A stretch of DNA of 64,000 nucleotides from Halococcus agarilyticus (GTDB taxonomy: Archaea > Halobacteriota > Halobacteria > Halobacteriales > Halococcaceae). Below are positions 40,446-48,414 of the stretch, piece after piece (positions within the stretch are counted from its first letter, which is position 1; each line of letters opens with the position of its first letter). The stretch spans positions 62,001 through 126,000 of the forward strand of contig NZ_BAFM01000001.1 in assembly GCF_000334895.1 (NCBI RefSeq), given 5' to 3'. The notes beneath the pieces are model-generated. The model saw only the letters and a program-made list of their open reading frames with translations. It searched no databases and was not told the DNA's origin. The position numbers were made by a program, and so were the translations under genes.

Positions 40446-41492
40446 ATGAACGCGACTCTCGAACGCGCCGTCACGGTGGGACGAGCGATCGTTCACGAAC
40501 TCCGGGTCGAGAAGGTGACGTTCGTGGCGGGCTCCATTGCCTACCACGCGTTCGTCTCGTTGCTTCCCTTTCTCCTCCTCGTGATCGCGGTGCTGTCGGC
40601 CGTCGGCAACCCGCCCGAGGAGGCGATCGTCTCGCTCGCCGGCGCGGTGCTCACGGAGGACGCGGGCGACGCGCTGTTGCGCGAACTCGACGCCGCCGGT
40701 GCGTCGACCGGCGTCTCGGCTCTCGGAGGCGTCGTTTTACTCTGGGGCGCGCTCCGTATCTTTCGGGGACTCGATACCGCGTTCTCCGCGATCTACGAGA
40801 CCGAGGCGCACAACACCATCGCCGATCAGTTCGCCGACGCGGTCGTGGTCTTCCTCACCGTCGGTCTCGCGATCGCCGTGGCGTGGGGCGTCGATGCGGT
40901 GCTCGCCACCGACGGCCCGGGGCTCGGCGCGTGGCTGCTCGAGCGTCTGGTGCTCGTCTGTGGCCTCGGGCTCGTTCTCCTCCCGATGTACTACGTCTTC
41001 CCCGACGCCGACGTGTCGATCCGCGAGGTGGTCCCGGGGGTGGTGGTGGCTGCCGTCGGGCTCGTCCTGTTCGTCTCGGTGTTCCAGTTCTACGCCGCAC
41101 TCAGAACCGGCGAGGACAGCAGCGTCATCGTCGGTATCCTTGTCCTCCTCACATGGCTCTACGTCAGCGGGCTCATCGTCCTCGTCGGCGCGGCGGTGAA
41201 CGCCGTGCTCTCGAATCGGAGCCAGGACGTCGACATCGACCCCGTGATCGGCTTTCACACCACCGACAGCACGCGGGCCGCGGACCGCGACCGCCTCGCC
41301 GCCGACCTCCGCCGCGTGGCGACGAGTGTCGAGGAGGGTGACGAACTCCGCATCGTGGCGGGCGAGACGGACGTGCGCCTCGCGTCACCGCGCCGTGCAA
41401 CGGCCGAAACGAACGACTCGGCGCTCGATCTCGACGACGAAACGCTCACCTTGGAGTTCGAGTGGCCGCCAGGCGAGACGACCGAGCGGTGA
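40446..41492 (+). CDS. YihY/virulence factor BrkB family membrane protein
   Basis: 348 aa with six hydrophobic segments in residues 30-255 and a hydrophilic acidic C-terminal domain (about 270-348). YihY signatures are AGSIAYHAFVSLLPFLLLV near 28-46, WGALRIFRGLDTAFSAIYE near 100-118 and LTWLYVSGLIVLVGAAVNAVL near 235-255. Once called ribonuclease BN; the real function in bacteria and archaea is not established, possibly transport or lipid movement. Confidence 0.87.
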   Translation: MNATLERAVTVGRAIVHELRVEKVTFVAGSIAYHAFVSLLPFLLLVIAVLSAVGNPPEEAIVSLAGAVLTEDAGDALLRELDAAGASTGVSALGGVVLLWGALRIFRGLDTAFSAIYETEAHNTIADQFADAVVVFLTVGLAIAVAWGVDAVLATDGPGLGAWLLERLVLVCGLGLVLLPMYYVFPDADVSIREVVPGVVVAAVGLVLFVSVFQFYAALRTGEDSSVIVGILVLLTWLYVSGLIVLVGAAVNAVLSNRSQDVDIDPVIGFHTTDSTRAADRDRLAADLRRVATSVEEGDELRIVAGETDVRLASPRRATAETNDSALDLDDETLTLEFEWPPGETTER

Positions 41493-41511
41493 TCGCTGCC
41501 GGGAGTGGACT

Positions 41512-41611
41512 GCACCAGCCGAGAATCGAACTCGGATCATGGGCTGTCTTCACGCGAACGAGGGCCGTCCGGGTATGGAAGGCCCAGGTCTTGCCATTAG
41601 ACCACTGGTGC
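41512..41611 (-). tRNA. tRNA-Gly (anticodon UCC) with 30-nt intron
   Basis: Minus strand. The acceptor GCACCAG (41605-41611) pairs with CTGGTGC (41513-41519), discriminator A at 41512. Anticodon stem TGGGC/GCCCA, loop CTTCCA-intron-A, anticodon TCC. The intron occupies plus-strand 41546-41575, between positions 37 and 38, the canonical archaeal site cut by the splicing endonuclease at a bulge-helix-bulge. T arm CCGAGTTCGATTCTCGG. It decodes GGA/GGG. Confidence 0.9.
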
Positions 41612-41652
41612 TCACTCGGTTCTCTTGCGGCGTCGACTAAGGACCTTTCCCT

Positions 41653-42300
41653 TTAGCTGCACACGACAGCGTAGCAGTTCCCCGCCTCCTCGAACGTCCG
41701 TTCGACGTCCAGCGCGCTCGCTGCGACGTCCCGTTCGAACTCATCCGGGTCGTAGATGTGGTAGTACCGGGGGACGGTCTCGTCGCCGGGCAGCGTCCAG
41801 TCGACGGTGGTGTCGAACCCCGCCTCTCGGTCGAAGTTCTCGTGGCTCGTGCTCCACGCGCTCACGAGGGCGCGCCCGTCAGGCGCGAGCACACGCGCGA
41901 GTTCGTCGAGGCTCGCGACCCGATCGGCGCGGCTCGGCAGGTGGTGGATCGTGGCGATGTAGACCCCGAGCGCCACGCTGTCGGCGGCGAGCGGGAGGTG
42001 GGTCGCGTCCGCCTGGCAGAGCGCGATCTCCTGATCCGTCTTCCGCTCGCGCGCGGTGTCGAGCACCGTTCGGCTCGCGTCGATCCCCACGACTCGCTCG
42101 GTGCGGTCGGCGAGCAGCGCCGCGTGGCGGGCGTTGCCACAGCCGAGGTCGAGCCCCCACGCGTCGGTCGTCGGGGCCGCGCGCTCGACGAACCGCTCGA
42201 CCGCCGGCCACGGATGCGCGCGCGTTTCGGCGAAGTGACTCCCGATCCGATCGTAGGTTTCCCGCACCCCGCGGCGCGTGGGGGGATCGTCGTCGTCCAT
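41653..42300 (-). CDS. Trm9-like SAM-dependent methyltransferase
   Basis: 215 aa. Class I methyltransferase motifs: LDLGCGNARHAALLA near 50-64 (SAM-binding), GIDASRTVL near 72-80, and ATIHHLPSRADRVASL near 116-131, which is the signature of the Trm9/ALKBH8 tRNA wobble-uridine methyltransferase group. In eukaryotes these methylate carboxymethyluridine at position 34. In haloarchaea the substrate is not established. It lies next to a tRNA gene but that is likely coincidence. Confidence 0.78.
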   Translation of the reverse strand: MDDDDPPTRRGVRETYDRIGSHFAETRAHPWPAVERFVERAAPTTDAWGLDLGCGNARHAALLADRTERVVGIDASRTVLDTARERKTDQEIALCQADATHLPLAADSVALGVYIATIHHLPSRADRVASLDELARVLAPDGRALVSAWSTSHENFDREAGFDTTVDWTLPGDETVPRYYHIYDPDEFERDVAASALDVERTFEEAGNCYAVVCS

Positions 42301-42332
42301 TCGGTGGGTCGCGTTCGACCCGCGCCCTCCTC

Positions 42333-42416
42333 ATACTGTCGGACAGAGATGATTGAATATCGGATGCCCAGCGTTGCCAGGTAGCCGATGGATATTCCGC
42401 CTCTGTCCGACAGTAT
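42333..42416. repeat. 84-bp MITE-like element with 16-bp perfect terminal inverted repeats
   Basis: ATACTGTCGGACAGAG at 42333-42348 is exactly complementary to CTCTGTCCGACAGTAT at 42401-42416. A nested 7-bp inverted pair (GAATATC near 42355 and GATATTC near 42391) lies inside. It sits in the 217-base gap between divergent genes and contains no coding sequence. Length and structure fit a miniature inverted-repeat transposable element; a clear target duplication was not seen. Confidence 0.75.
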
Positions 42417-42517
42417 CAACCGTTCGCCTCGGCGATCCTCGACCGAGCGGTCACCCGCGGATCGACCACACCGGCGTTACGTTCATGACGCCAGGCGTTG
42501 TAGACGGACCACACCGA

Positions 42518-42976
42518 ATGAGGCGCGAGTACTTCGACCTCCACGTCAGCAACACCGACTGGGTGGCGGCGGACGGTTCACCCGCGAAACCCACCGTCAC
42601 CATCGACTTCGACGGTCCGAGCGAGGTGCTCGAGGAGCGACTCGCGGGAACCGACGACGGCCTCGTCGCCGCCGACGAGACCGACGTCAACTACCGCCTC
42701 CACGCCGACGACGGCGACGGCGTGCTCTCCATCACCAACCGCATCACCGGCGACTTCGTGCTCGAACTCAACGCCGACGCGGACGGTGTGCTCGGGTTCA
42801 TCCGAGCGGCGCGCGCCTACGGCGAGGCCACCGACGGCGAGGGCCGGTATCGCGTGATCGTCCGGTTCGAGGGCCGGGACGTGCTCGCCCAGGACAAATC
42901 GACGTTTCTCGTTTATAATAGCGACGGCAACCTCGTGCGCCAGCACAGCCTGATCCCCGGCGGCGTCGAGCTCTGA
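42518..42976 (+). CDS. Haloarchaeal uncharacterised protein (DUF5793-like)
   Basis: 152 aa, acidic, soluble, beta-rich. It starts MRREYFDLHVSNTDWV and ends with NLVRQHSLIPGGVEL; the layout agrees with a conserved haloarchaeal family of unknown function that I believe is DUF5793. No motif for catalysis or binding stands out. ATG 42518 chosen since the preceding frame includes the MITE-like element. It precedes the phosphohexomutase by 52 bases on the same strand. Confidence 0.65.
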   Translation: MRREYFDLHVSNTDWVAADGSPAKPTVTIDFDGPSEVLEERLAGTDDGLVAADETDVNYRLHADDGDGVLSITNRITGDFVLELNADADGVLGFIRAARAYGEATDGEGRYRVIVRFEGRDVLAQDKSTFLVYNSDGNLVRQHSLIPGGVEL

Positions 42977-43028
42977 GGCGCACGCCGGAAACCACCCGCC
43001 CTAAATACTGCCCGTTCGATCCCCGATC

Positions 43029-44414
43029 ATGACGCTCTTTGGGACCGCCGGCATCCGCGGTGACGTCCGCGAGCGCCTCACGCCCGACCTCGCGCTCGCG
43101 GTCGGCCGCGCCGCCGGGGCCGACGCCGCCGATCGCGCTTCGACTGCCGAGTTCGTGATCGCGCGCGACGGCCGCGAGACCGGCCCGGCGCTCGCGGCGG
43201 CGCTCGAAGCCGGCCTCGAAAGCACGGGCGCGGCGGTCCGACGCGCCGGCATGCTCCCGACCCCGGCGCTCGCCTTTGCCTCGCGCGACCGTCGCGGCGT
43301 GATGGTCACCGCGAGCCACAACCCGCCGACCGACAACGGCCTGAAGCTGTTCGAAAACGGCGAGGAGTACGGCGACGACGCCGAAGCCAGGATCGAGGCG
43401 CGCGTCGCGGAGCCCGACCCGCCGACGGCGTGGCACGAGTGGGGTAGTGCAGAGCGGATCGAGCCCCTTCGGGACTACCGCGATCGGATCACTGAGTACG
43501 CCGCGGGCCACGGAAGCGCACTCGACGGAATCGAGCTCGTCGTCGACTGCGGCAACGGGATGGCGAGCCGCGCGACTCCCCAGGTGCTCGGCGCGCTCGG
43601 GGCCGAGGTCACCGGTCTGAACGCGAACGTCGACGGCCACTTCCCCGCCCGCGGCAGCAAGCCCACGCCCGAGACGCTCGGCGACCTCCAGGCGTTTCTC
43701 CGCGATGGCGGCGAAGCCGACGGAACCGACGATCCCGTGCTTGGGATCGCCCACGACGGCGACGCCGACCGAGTCGTCTTTCTCGGTGGGGATGGCGAAA
43801 TCGTCCACGAAGACACTATCGTGGCGATCCTCGCCGAGCACTACACCCGCGCGAGCGACGCCGCCGACCCGGTGGTGGTGACGACGCCGAACGCCTCCTC
43901 GCGGATCGACGAGCGGGTCGCGGTGGCGGGCGGCCGGGTCGAGCGCGTCCGACTCGGGGCGCTCCACGTGGGAATCGCAGCGGCGCGCGAAGCGGGCGAC
44001 GCCGATACCTCGATCGTCTTCGCGGCCGAGCCGTGGAAACACATCCACACCGCCCTCGGGCCGTGGATCGACGGCGTGGCGAGCGCGGCGGTGTTCTCGC
44101 GGCTGGTCGCCGATCGGGGACTCGCCGCGCTCCGCGAGCCGATCGCCGAGCGCCCCTACCGGAAGGTGAGCGTCGACTGCCCCGACGATCGAAAGGATGT
44201 GGTGATGGAGCGGCTCGCGACGACGCTCCCCGAGGCGTTCCCGGACGCCGACGTCGAGACCGAACACGGCGTCCGGCTCGATCTCGACGAGGGGTGGGTG
44301 CTCGTCAGGCCGAGCGGCACCGAGCCCAAGGTCCGGGTGTACGCCGAGAGTGAGCGGGTCGAGGAACTCCGCGAGCGGGCGGTCGAGACGGTCGAGGTGG
44401 CCGTCGAGAACTGA
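43029..44414 (+). CDS. glmM: Phosphoglucosamine mutase / phosphohexomutase
   Basis: 461 aa. The catalytic phosphoserine is Ser 96 in VTASHNPPTDNG, the metal loop is DGDADR at 243-248, the sugar-binding GAEP-like loop is FAAEPWKHIH near 330, and the phosphate-binding loop RPSGTEPKVRVYAE is near 427-440. It interconverts hexosamine or hexose 6- and 1-phosphates and feeds UDP-sugar synthesis for surface glycans. The sugar loop AEPWK differs from the GEQSGH of bacterial GlmM, so specificity within the archaeal PMM/PGM/GlmM group is open. Confidence 0.85.
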   Translation: MTLFGTAGIRGDVRERLTPDLALAVGRAAGADAADRASTAEFVIARDGRETGPALAAALEAGLESTGAAVRRAGMLPTPALAFASRDRRGVMVTASHNPPTDNGLKLFENGEEYGDDAEARIEARVAEPDPPTAWHEWGSAERIEPLRDYRDRITEYAAGHGSALDGIELVVDCGNGMASRATPQVLGALGAEVTGLNANVDGHFPARGSKPTPETLGDLQAFLRDGGEADGTDDPVLGIAHDGDADRVVFLGGDGEIVHEDTIVAILAEHYTRASDAADPVVVTTPNASSRIDERVAVAGGRVERVRLGALHVGIAAAREAGDADTSIVFAAEPWKHIHTALGPWIDGVASAAVFSRLVADRGLAALREPIAERPYRKVSVDCPDDRKDVVMERLATTLPEAFPDADVETEHGVRLDLDEGWVLVRPSGTEPKVRVYAESERVEELRERAVETVEVAVEN

Positions 44415-44459
44415 GCAGCGAATCACGCCAAATCCGCCAAAAACGTCGCGAGCGAGTGT

Positions 44460-47400
44460 CTATATCGTGGCTGCTTGGATGCCGTTCGGCATCTCGATCG
44501 CCGCCGCGTTCTCGCTGTCGTTCGCCGCATCGGAGCCGATCCGCTCGATCCGACCCTCGGGAGCCGGTGCGACCGTCTCGCGGGCCTGCATGTACTCGAT
44601 GACGGTGGTGGCGAGCAGCGTGTCGGTCTCGCTCACTCGTGGCTTGTCGGCGAGCGGGTAGTTGTCGCCGCCCTGGGCGATGAAGCTGTTGACGGTGAGC
44701 GTGTACGTCGCGTCCTCGTCGAGCGCTTCGCCGCCGACGGTCACGTTCCGGACCGTGTCCGCGCCCTCCGCGTCGTCGGTCCAGTCGAAGGTGATGCCGC
44801 TGACCTGCGAGCCGACCTCGCCCGAGCCGATCTGGCTCGCGAGCACCGACTGCAGCTCGGTCCCCGTCACCTCGACGGTGACGAGCGTGTTCGCAAAGGG
44901 CAGCGTGTTGTAGACGTCGCCCGCCGTGATGTTGCCGGGACCGTACACCCGGTCCGAGCGGATGCCGCCCGCGTTCGTGATGGCGACGTCCGCGCCGGTC
45001 TCGGCCCGCATCGCGTCGGTGATGAGGTTGCCGTAGCCCGTCTCGCCGGCGAAGTTCGAGGCGAACCGTGCGTCGAGCGGCGACTCCGAGCGGACGATCA
45101 CCTCGTCGAAGCTGGCGTTCGTTCCCGGCAGTTCGGCGCTGCGGTACTCGTTGATGATCCCGGATGCCGTCTCGTTTTTCGGGATCTCGTCGGTGACGTT
45201 GATGATCCGACCGTCCCACTCGACGACCTCGCCGTTCTCGATCGTGAGGTTGAGCTCGCCGAGATGCTCCGCGCGGGCCTGTGCCTCGGTGATCACAGTA
45301 CCAGACGTCTCCTGGGGCGGATAGTAGATCTCGTCGTCGCCGACCGCGATCGCGTCGATCGCACCGTCGTCGGCGCGGGCGAGCTCCTTCGCCTCCGGAA
45401 CCCCGATGTGCGCGAGTGCGATCACGGTGTCGACGTTCTCCTCTGCTTTCAGCATCGCGGCGGTTTCGGGACCGACCTCGCGGAAGTCGGTGAGTCGGGT
45501 CGCGTTCTCGCCGAACTCGATGTTGGTCTTGTTCCGGATCGCCGCGTCCGCGAGCCCGATGAGCCCGATCCGGACGCCGTCCCGCTCCACGATCTCGTAG
45601 CGCTCCGCGCCGTCGATCGGTTCACCCGTCGAGGCGTTTTCGAGGTTCGTCGCGAGCCACGGGAACTCGGAGGCGTCTGAGGCGTTCGCGAACGCCGCGA
45701 GGCCGTAGTCGAGGTCGTGGTTGCCGATGGTGTCGGCGGCCGGATCGACGAGATTCAGCACGTCGACCGGCGCGCGCCACTGGCTGACCGGCCCGAGCGC
45801 GTGCGGCGCGATCTGGTCGCCGCCACCCACCACGACGGTCGGGTTGTCGTGGGCCTGCCGGCGCTGCTCGATCAAGGTGATCAGCCGGGAGAAGTTGCCG
45901 TCCTTCGCGGCAGCGGTCTGGATGTCGTTGTACGAGAGGACGGAGAGCGTCGTCGCGTTCTCGGTACTGTTGGCTCCGTCGTCGGTCGCGTCGGATCCGT
46001 CTTCATCGGCTGCTTCGTCCGTTTCGTCCCCGTCCGCCGCTCCAGCATCCGGGAGATCGACGGTGAGGGTGTGGGTGCCGGACTCGTAGGTGTCGGTCTG
46101 TGCGTCGACGAACACCTGGTCGTCCTCGTCCTCGGGATCCCAGATCGGATCGGGTTTGGTGTAGCTCGCGAGCGAGAGCGTCACCGACTCGCCGTCGGCG
46201 ACGGTGAACGTGATCGTCGCGGTGCCGTTCTCGACCGCGATCTCCTGACTGTCGATGCGCTCGGCGAGCGCCGCGTCGGTGGTGAACTCACCCTCCGAAC
46301 GGCGGGTGATCGCCTCGTCGGTGCTGCCGTGGGCGAAGCGGATCAGCTGATCGTTGGTGTAGGTGCCGTCCGGCCAGTCGAGGCTCTCGATCGGCTCGCC
46401 CCTGACGAAGTCGACCTGATAGTACGTCGCTTCGGCGTCCGGCTCCTCTCCGACAGTAATCGAGGCGGTGTCGACGACAGCGCTACCATTTGTCGTGTAT
46501 GGGCCATCAGCCTCGCCGCCGGAGGTGATGAAGTCGTAGACGCCGTTTTCGTTCGAGTCGAAGTGTGGCATCGCGATCAGCGTCCCACTCTCTTCGAGAG
46601 TCGTGTCCTCGGCGAAGCCCTGGCCTGGCACGTCGAACAGCGTCACCTCGACGTTCTCATGGGTGCCGGCCGAGAGCTTCTCGGACACACCAATGACACT
46701 ACCGAGCACGTTGTCGTTGAACAGGCTCGCGTTGTGGATCGCGACGAACCCGCCCTCGGACATCGTGACCGACTCGACCGTCACGGTCGTTCCATCGGTA
46801 GTCTGGTTCTCGAACGTGACCGACGCGGACTGTGCTTTCTCCCCGCCGTCTCCGATTTTTCCTAGGGGAGCGAAGACGCTTCCGTTCGCAAATGCCGTGA
46901 TGTTCGCGGAAACGACGTTCGCCCCCGAGTCGACGGTGCTTCCGGGTACGGTCGACCAGGCACCGTCGTATCTCCACAGCGCGAGTGTCGATTCGTCGAC
47001 TTCGCCGAGGTCGTCCTCCTCGTAGCTCACGCTCAGATCGAGGAACGAGTCGGGGCTGTTGGCGCTCGCGTCGACGTACTGGCCGATGTTCGTCCGATCC
47101 TCCGGATCGGCAGGCATCGAGTCGACCGCCCGAACCACGACGTCCTTCGATTCGAACGAGACCGTCGCCGAGTCGAGTTCCAGGTTCCCGACTGTGTTGT
47201 TGACCGATGGACCTTCCTGGGGATCGCTGTCCGAGTAGTAGGCCTGATCGTTGCCGCTCGCCGTGTTGTTCGTGATCACGTTCCCGCTGCTCGATTGGAG
47301 GTAGATACCCTGATCGTTCTCCGTTATCGTGTTATCTGCGACGTGGATTCCACCGGCTCCGAAGGTAAAGGCGAAGCCTCGGGAGTTCGAGGTGACCACG

Positions 47401-48095
47401 CTGTCGTGTATCGCACCGCTGGCGGCCTCGTATACGATGCCGGCTCCCCAGTCGCTCACGGTGACGTTCGTCACGGTGACGTTGGTAGCGCCGGAGCGAC
47501 CGAAAGCCACGATTCCGCTGGTCGGGAAGTCATCGACACCGTCGATCGAGTGCCCCGCACCATCGAGGACGACGTCGCGAGCGAGGACTTGGATACATTG
47601 GTCGTCCGTGCTGTCCTCGATGTCCGCGGTGAGCACGTAGCGGCCGGGTTCGTCGATTCGCACACACGAATCGATTTCGGAGGACGAGGCTGGCGATGCT
47701 GACTCTTCGACAGAGGGTGCCGCGGAGGTCGTTTCGGTTTCAGTCTCACTCGCCTCCTCGGTGGGAGCTGTCGTCGCGGTTGTCGTCGCGGTTGCGGTAT
47801 CCGACGGCGTCGCCGTCGGGAACGCGTCTTCACAGGCGATACCGTCGCCGTCATCATCGAGGTTTGACTCGTCGTCGTCTGGGTCAAACACTGCGTTCAC
47901 TTCTTCGCGCGAGTCGAAGTCACTACAGTCGTATGGGTCGGGTGTGTCACCGTCGTTACTCGGTGTGGGTGTCTCCACACCGCCGTCGTCCTGAGCAACG
48001 ACACCAGGCGGTGCGGCACTCAGAACGCTTCCTGCCACCACCCCGATCACGACGAGAGCAGCGATCAACCGTGCTGCCGGACGATCCGTCTTCAT
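44460..48095 (-). CDS. Large secreted multi-domain 5'-nucleotidase/UshA-like surface protein
   Basis: 1211 aa. Order: signal peptide (1-35), excalibur-like calcium motif DxDxDGxxCE (about 55-92), Thr/Ser/Glu linker, NosD-type parallel beta-helix (about 145-340), a PGF-pre-PGF-like beta domain (about 345-425), a DUF7282-like domain (about 430-560), a further beta region, an acidic linker (about 680-712), then metallophosphatase (about 715-960) and 5'-nucleotidase C-terminal domain (about 965-1190). Metal residues Asp 724, Asp 760, Asn 792-His 793 and His 896 are kept. Gln 726 and Asp 920/Glu 922 stand where UshA-type enzymes have His. It is probably anchored or secreted and may hydrolyse nucleotides for phosphate. 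Confidence 0.82.
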   Translation of the reverse strand: MKTDRPAARLIAALVVIGVVAGSVLSAAPPGVVAQDDGGVETPTPSNDGDTPDPYDCSDFDSREEVNAVFDPDDDESNLDDDGDGIACEDAFPTATPSDTATATTTATTAPTEEASETETETTSAAPSVEESASPASSSEIDSCVRIDEPGRYVLTADIEDSTDDQCIQVLARDVVLDGAGHSIDGVDDFPTSGIVAFGRSGATNVTVTNVTVSDWGAGIVYEAASGAIHDSVVTSNSRGFAFTFGAGGIHVADNTITENDQGIYLQSSSGNVITNNTASGNDQAYYSDSDPQEGPSVNNTVGNLELDSATVSFESKDVVVRAVDSMPADPEDRTNIGQYVDASANSPDSFLDLSVSYEEDDLGEVDESTLALWRYDGAWSTVPGSTVDSGANVVSANITAFANGSVFAPLGKIGDGGEKAQSASVTFENQTTDGTTVTVESVTMSEGGFVAIHNASLFNDNVLGSVIGVSEKLSAGTHENVEVTLFDVPGQGFAEDTTLEESGTLIAMPHFDSNENGVYDFITSGGEADGPYTTNGSAVVDTASITVGEEPDAEATYYQVDFVRGEPIESLDWPDGTYTNDQLIRFAHGSTDEAITRRSEGEFTTDAALAERIDSQEIAVENGTATITFTVADGESVTLSLASYTKPDPIWDPEDEDDQVFVDAQTDTYESGTHTLTVDLPDAGAADGDETDEAADEDGSDATDDGANSTENATTLSVLSYNDIQTAAAKDGNFSRLITLIEQRRQAHDNPTVVVGGGDQIAPHALGPVSQWRAPVDVLNLVDPAADTIGNHDLDYGLAAFANASDASEFPWLATNLENASTGEPIDGAERYEIVERDGVRIGLIGLADAAIRNKTNIEFGENATRLTDFREVGPETAAMLKAEENVDTVIALAHIGVPEAKELARADDGAIDAIAVGDDEIYYPPQETSGTVITEAQARAEHLGELNLTIENGEVVEWDGRIINVTDEIPKNETASGIINEYRSAELPGTNASFDEVIVRSESPLDARFASNFAGETGYGNLITDAMRAETGADVAITNAGGIRSDRVYGPGNITAGDVYNTLPFANTLVTVEVTGTELQSVLASQIGSGEVGSQVSGITFDWTDDAEGADTVRNVTVGGEALDEDATYTLTVNSFIAQGGDNYPLADKPRVSETDTLLATTVIEYMQARETVAPAPEGRIERIGSDAANDSENAAAIEMPNGIQAATI

Positions 48096-48190
48096 GGTAC
48101 TAGGTCACACGTCACAGTAAATCGTGATATATCTATCGGCGTCGAAGCCAGGCCACGCACTCCAACAGCCCACCCCACCGTGATCCGCGA

Positions 48191-48352
48191 GAAGAAAACC
48201 AGTGCAGTAGCGTCCTCGGTGGCCAGTTTCCCGAGCATGGCGGCGTCGCGCATCTCGCCGAACAGGTCCAGATCGCTCTTCGAGGCAGCGCCCTCAGTGC
48301 CGAGTGCGACCGTCACGCCCGCATCGGACATCCGCTGGACGGCCCAACGGTT
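48191..48352 (-). pseudogene. Fragment of an MTA/SAH deaminase-type amidohydrolase
   Basis: About 54 codons on the minus strand read NRWAVQRMSDAGVTVALGTE followed by GAASKSDLDLFGEMRDAAMLGKLA. This is the part of S-adenosylhomocysteine/methylthioadenosine deaminases around the last metal ligand (LGTDG in the family, LGTEG here). No upstream or downstream family sequence joins it and no start or stop fits, so it is a leftover. Confidence 0.65.
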
Positions 48353-48414
48353 TTCTCGGTCGGGGGTTTCGAGGGCCGTATGCGACGTGTTACCCGTCAG
48401 TGGGGTGGTCGGTG

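Noticed and set aside
44475-46865. Long plus-strand open frames opposite the 5'-nucleotidase-like gene
   Set aside because: Arginine- and valine-rich translations mirror the acidic gene on the other strand; no domain, start site or composition typical of haloarchaeal proteins.
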